Source: DATFVA01 sp963771705
GTDB taxonomy: Bacteria > Bacteroidota > Ignavibacteria > Ignavibacteriales > Ignavibacteriaceae
Assembly (NCBI GenBank): GCA_963771705.1
Contig: CAVYUP010000002.1
Coordinates: forward strand, 186,001-250,000
Length of the DNA: 64,000 bases
Direction of reading: 5' to 3'
Shown here: positions 61,087 to 64,000 of the stretch, piece by piece
Layout of the letters: each line of letters begins with the position of its first letter
How positions within the stretch are numbered: the first letter of the stretch is position 1
The notes under the pieces: model-generated
Database searches by the model: none
What the model was told of the DNA's origin: nothing
What the model saw: the letters and a program-made list of their open reading frames with translations, nothing else
Translations under genes and position numbers: made by a program

Positions 61087-62373
61087 ATGGCTAAAGAAAA
61101 AAAGCAGAATCTGCTCTTAATGACGTTTTATTTAATTGTTTTAACTCTACTTGGCTACACCATTCTTGTCAATTCAAATCCTGCTTCAGAAGAACAAATA
61201 CACAAAAAGCAAAACGAAGAAATTGTTCAAGCAGCGGATGAATTTGGGATAAAACCCGACATCTTCCGAATTACTAATGGAAAAATACGTCGTAATGAAA
61301 CTATTTCATCATTATTCAGCAGAGTGGGAGCAGCCGATTCTACAGTTTATTACCTTCAAAGTCATTTCAATGATATATTTAATTTCAGGAAGGTGATTAC
61401 CGGAAAGAAATATAGAATTTATACTTCGGATGACTCAAGTAAATCTCTTCAGTATTTTGTATATGAAAAAGATCCGGTAAATTATGTGGTGGTTGATCTT
61501 AATGATACAGTAGCAGTTTATGCCGGGAGCAGGGAGGTTACCAGGAAAAGAAAAGAAGTCTCAGGAATTATAAGGTATTCCCTCTATACAGCCCTGGAAA
61601 GAAATGAGGCTGATCCCGAAATTTTTGTAAAGTTATCAAGCATATTTGCATGGCAGATTGATTTCTACCATATACAGAAGGGAGATAATTTTAAGGTTAT
61701 CTATGAAGAGGAGTCGGTGGGTGATGAAGTGGTGGGAATAGGAAAGATCCTGGGAGCATACTTTAATCATATGGGTGAGGATTATTATGCGGTCGATTAT
61801 AAAATAGACGGCAGGGAGGAATATTTCGATGAAAACGGAAAGAGCCTAAGGAAAGCTTTCCTTAAAGCTCCGCTTGAATACTCCCGTATAAGTTCAAGAT
61901 TTTCAAAGACTAGATTCCATCCGATACTAAAAAGAGTTAAGGCTCATCTTGGAACCGACTATGCGGCTCCGACTGGTACGCCGATAAGAAGCGTAGGTGA
62001 TGGTATTGTTATCGCAGCAGCTTATACCAGAGGAAATGGCAATTATGTGAAGATCAGGCACAACTCAGTTTATACCACGCAATACCTGCATATGTCGAAA
62101 TTTGCAAAAGGGATCAGGTCAGGTGCAGCGGTTAAACAGGGAGAGGTAATAGGTTACGTTGGGAGCACAGGACTTGCCACCGGTCCTCATCTATGCTACC
62201 GGTTCTGGAAGAATGGCGTACAGGTTGATCCTTTAAAGGAGAAACTCCCTTCCTCAAAACCTATTGAAGAAGCCTATAAAGAGGATTATAACAGAGTTAA
62301 AGATAAAATTATAAGTGAGCTGAATAAAATTCAATTCGCTGATACAACCGCTGAAACCTCCGCAGGGGTATAG
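61087..62373 (+). CDS. M23-family peptidoglycan endopeptidase, MepM-like
   Basis: A membrane-anchored murein hydrolase, with an N-terminal membrane segment (LLLMTFYLIVLTLLGYTILV). A middle region (about 60-265) has the OapA/LysM-like layout of MepM (FRITNGKIRRNETISSLFSR, IDFYHIQKGDNFKVIYE). The LytM domain has HLGTDYAAPTGTP (zinc ligands His287, Asp291), TTQYLHMSKFAKG and GPHLCYRFWKNGVQVDP. Such enzymes cut D-Ala-mDAP cross-links during growth. The end (after 400) is charged. A promoter lies 35 bases upstream; the next gene is convergent, 5 bases away. Confidence 0.9.
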   Translation: MAKEKKQNLLLMTFYLIVLTLLGYTILVNSNPASEEQIHKKQNEEIVQAADEFGIKPDIFRITNGKIRRNETISSLFSRVGAADSTVYYLQSHFNDIFNFRKVITGKKYRIYTSDDSSKSLQYFVYEKDPVNYVVVDLNDTVAVYAGSREVTRKRKEVSGIIRYSLYTALERNEADPEIFVKLSSIFAWQIDFYHIQKGDNFKVIYEEESVGDEVVGIGKILGAYFNHMGEDYYAVDYKIDGREEYFDENGKSLRKAFLKAPLEYSRISSRFSKTRFHPILKRVKAHLGTDYAAPTGTPIRSVGDGIVIAAAYTRGNGNYVKIRHNSVYTTQYLHMSKFAKGIRSGAAVKQGEVIGYVGSTGLATGPHLCYRFWKNGVQVDPLKEKLPSSKPIEEAYKEDYNRVKDKIISELNKIQFADTTAETSAGV

Positions 62374-62378
62374 CCTTC

Positions 62379-63287
62379 TTATTCAGGACTTTCTTTCTCT
62401 GAATTATTTGAAGGAAGAACATCGGACAATTTTTCACCACCCTTAATTCCAAAATCCAGAGTTCTTATCGGGAACGGAATCATAATATCATTCTCATCGT
62501 AGGCTTTTTTAATCTTCATGATCGCATCGCTGATTGAGTGCTTGAATTCCTTCTCGGATGTATATTTTGTCCATATCCTGATGATAAAGTTTATTGAGCT
62601 GTTGCCGAACTCCGAATAGAACAGTTCAGGATCTTTGTTTTCGAGACGATTGGACACACTTTTAACAGCCTCTACAGTTACTTTCTTTACCTTCTCAAGA
62701 TCATCGCCGTATGAAATTCCCACTCCCAGGTCAACTCGCCTTTCTCCTGTATACGAAAAATTAATCAGTGGTTTCTGAAAAACATCTTTATTAGGTATAA
62801 GTACCTGCTCACCCTGGAAAGTTACAATATTGGTGGTTCGAAGCGTAATCTCGGTGACCGTACCAAAATAATCATTCGATTTAATGATATCGTTTATCCG
62901 GAAGGGCTGACGGATGGTTATAATAATGCCGCTGATAAAATTCGCAGCTATATCCTGAAATGCAAATCCAAGAGCCAGTCCGACAATACCTGCGCCTGCC
63001 AGTAAAGTTGTTACAGCCTTATCCAGATTCAAAATCCCCAGCGCAATGAAGAAACCAATTAAAAAAACGATAAGGAACATCACCTGGGATATTAGTTTGA
63101 TAACAGCGATATGACTGGAAAGTTGATTTAGGAGCCTTGAGGTTCCTTTCTTAACAAGCCTCGCAATAAGATAAAAAACTACAACGATTATTATCGCTAC
63201 CGCAATATTGGGAAGCATCTGGATGAGAGTATTTAACCATTCCTGAAGCTTGTCGGAAATGGTATGATAAACATTTTTCACATTCAT
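62379..63287 (-). CDS. mscS: Small-conductance mechanosensitive channel MscS family
   Basis: An osmotic-release channel of 302 residues. Three membrane segments (LPNIAVAIIIVVVFYLIARL, VIKLISQVMFLIVFLIGFFI, and the pore helix AVTTLLAGAGIVGLALGFAF) are followed by QDIAANFISGIII, the beta domain with IRQPFRINDIIKSNDYFGTV, ITLRTTNIVTFQGEQVLIPN and an alpha-beta tail. Residues and length match MscS. It is convergent with the M23 peptidase gene. Confidence 0.92.
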   Translation of the reverse strand: MNVKNVYHTISDKLQEWLNTLIQMLPNIAVAIIIVVVFYLIARLVKKGTSRLLNQLSSHIAVIKLISQVMFLIVFLIGFFIALGILNLDKAVTTLLAGAGIVGLALGFAFQDIAANFISGIIITIRQPFRINDIIKSNDYFGTVTEITLRTTNIVTFQGEQVLIPNKDVFQKPLINFSYTGERRVDLGVGISYGDDLEKVKKVTVEAVKSVSNRLENKDPELFYSEFGNSSINFIIRIWTKYTSEKEFKHSISDAIMKIKKAYDENDIMIPFPIRTLDFGIKGGEKLSDVLPSNNSEKESPE

Positions 63288-63500
63288 GCAGCCTGGTTTT
63301 TCTTTGAAAAATAAGACTTAAGTTTATTTTTTTTGTGATATATCTAACCTTCACTATTTAGAGCACCTGGAGTAATGGAGATGAATTGTCTTTCTCTCTA
63401 TTCGAATTCTTTTATATATTTAAGTTTATAGATTAATTTGAGTAGACGCTCATTCCGGAGCTGCTCCAATTTCATTATTCATAAAATCCTGGAGAGTAAA

Positions 63501-64000
63501 TTGTCATTTAAAAGTGGTTTGAAACGATTCTTTGGTGTTAAATCGGAAGAGGAAAGAAACAAGGTGAAGACTCCGAAAGAAAAAACCAGAGATTTTTTCG
63601 AATCCCTGCTTTTTGCGGGAATTGCTGCGTTTTTTATTATAACTTTCGTAATTCAGAATACCCGTATCCCCACAGGATCAATGGAGGATACAATCCTTGT
63701 CGGGGATTTCGTGCTGGTTAATAAATTTATTTATGGTTCATCCTCACCCAAGTATATACCTTTTACTCAGGTTGAAATACCTCATTTTACTCTTCCTCCT
63801 TTCAGAGATCCTAAGCCTAAAGATATTGTTGTTTTTGAATTCCCCGGCGGCAGGGATAAGCTTCAGGCTGATGAGCTTGGTGTTAATTATGTTAAAAGAT
63901 GTATCGGTACTCCGGGTGATACGATTCAGATAATCGACAAAGTCGTATATGTAAATGGAAAGCAGTTCTGGATACCGACGCATATCAAATATCTTCAGCC
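63501..64000 (+). CDS. lepB: Signal peptidase I, 3' part outside the window
   Basis: Leader peptidase removes signal peptides at the membrane. The TTG start is chosen because a GGAGAG site ends 4 bases upstream and no ATG precedes the membrane segment. One N-terminal helix (LLFAGIAAFFIITFVIQ) is followed by the catalytic RIPTGSMEDTILVGDF (Ser60), VLVNKFIYG and YVKRCIGTPGD (Lys132), the Ser-Lys dyad. The 166 codons shown stop at the window edge within the insert of the large beta domain. Upstream, 63288-63500 shows no other gene. Confidence 0.9.
   Translation, partial: MSFKSGLKRFFGVKSEEERNKVKTPKEKTRDFFESLLFAGIAAFFIITFVIQNTRIPTGSMEDTILVGDFVLVNKFIYGSSSPKYIPFTQVEIPHFTLPPFRDPKPKDIVVFEFPGGRDKLQADELGVNYVKRCIGTPGDTIQIIDKVVYVNGKQFWIPTHIKYLQ

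Noticed and set aside
1..64000. CRISPR, transposase, integrase, prophage or tRNA genes
   Set aside because: No direct-repeat/spacer array, mobile-element protein or cloverleaf-like sequence was seen on either strand.

Overview
The window looks like chromosomal DNA of a member of the Bacteroidota/Chlorobi group, most likely class Ignavibacteria. This is inferred from protein style: two secreted proteins end in the NYPNPFNP-type C-terminal sorting domain of type IX secretion (T9SS). There are also many SpII lipoproteins, a SusC/CirA-style TonB receptor with a carboxypeptidase-regulatory-like N-terminus, BshB1 (bacillithiol), and an HrcA/CIRCE heat-shock system. Starts are often preceded by GGAGAA/AGGAG-type sites, and several genes have TTG as their only reasonable start.

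Layout. 1-3271: a curli-like cluster (CsgG with an added C-terminal beta-barrel, two curlin-repeat proteins, a CsgH-like protein), interrupted by many frameshifts. 3294-4793: a lipoprotein with a beta-propeller. 5106-8351: a membrane histidine kinase with a PDZ-like domain, plus its OmpR-type regulator. 8452-14000 (minus): hrcA-grpE-dnaJ, then comEA-like, pseudopilin-like and PilM-like genes and rsmD, behind a near-consensus CIRCE element at 14108-14134. 14242-22633 (plus): purM, lipoprotein, TonB receptor, a TatD-radical SAM fusion, a PBP4-type peptidase, an M28/glutaminyl-cyclase-like lipoprotein, prmA. 22640-27122 (minus): a YtcJ-like amidohydrolase and two T9SS cargo proteins. 27424-28146: bshB1. 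28148-31471 (minus): copper island with copA, copZ-like and an HMA-AraC regulator. 31578-35368 (minus): lipoprotein, 33-aa membrane peptide, recQ, trxB and an odd thioredoxin.

35568-45643 (minus) is the most interesting metabolic block: citrate lyase alpha, a CitD-CitE fusion, an MmgE/PrpD dehydratase, a homoaconitase-like hydratase (one homopolymer frameshift), a degenerate HD protein, CstA and an isocitrate/isopropylmalate-type dehydrogenase. Together they could link 2-oxoglutarate, isocitrate, cis-aconitate, citrate and oxaloacetate plus acetate. 45895-50272: a 1140-residue hybrid kinase followed after 4 bp by an orphan DNA methyltransferase. 50352-50440: the small SRP RNA. 50444-52382 (minus): sixA, an EthD-like gene and a lipoprotein. 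52509-54392: NhaC-type antiporter with an exported N-terminal domain. 55056-63287: BsuPI-like lipoprotein, SGNH hydrolase, L,D-transpeptidase, uvrC, corA, lipoprotein, M23 peptidase, mscS. The window ends inside lepB.

No CRISPR array, transposase, prophage, tRNA or 5S/16S/23S rRNA was recognised. Frameshifts concentrate in 1-3271, plus one at a 5-base homopolymer near 40911. Sequencing or assembly error is as likely as real gene decay.
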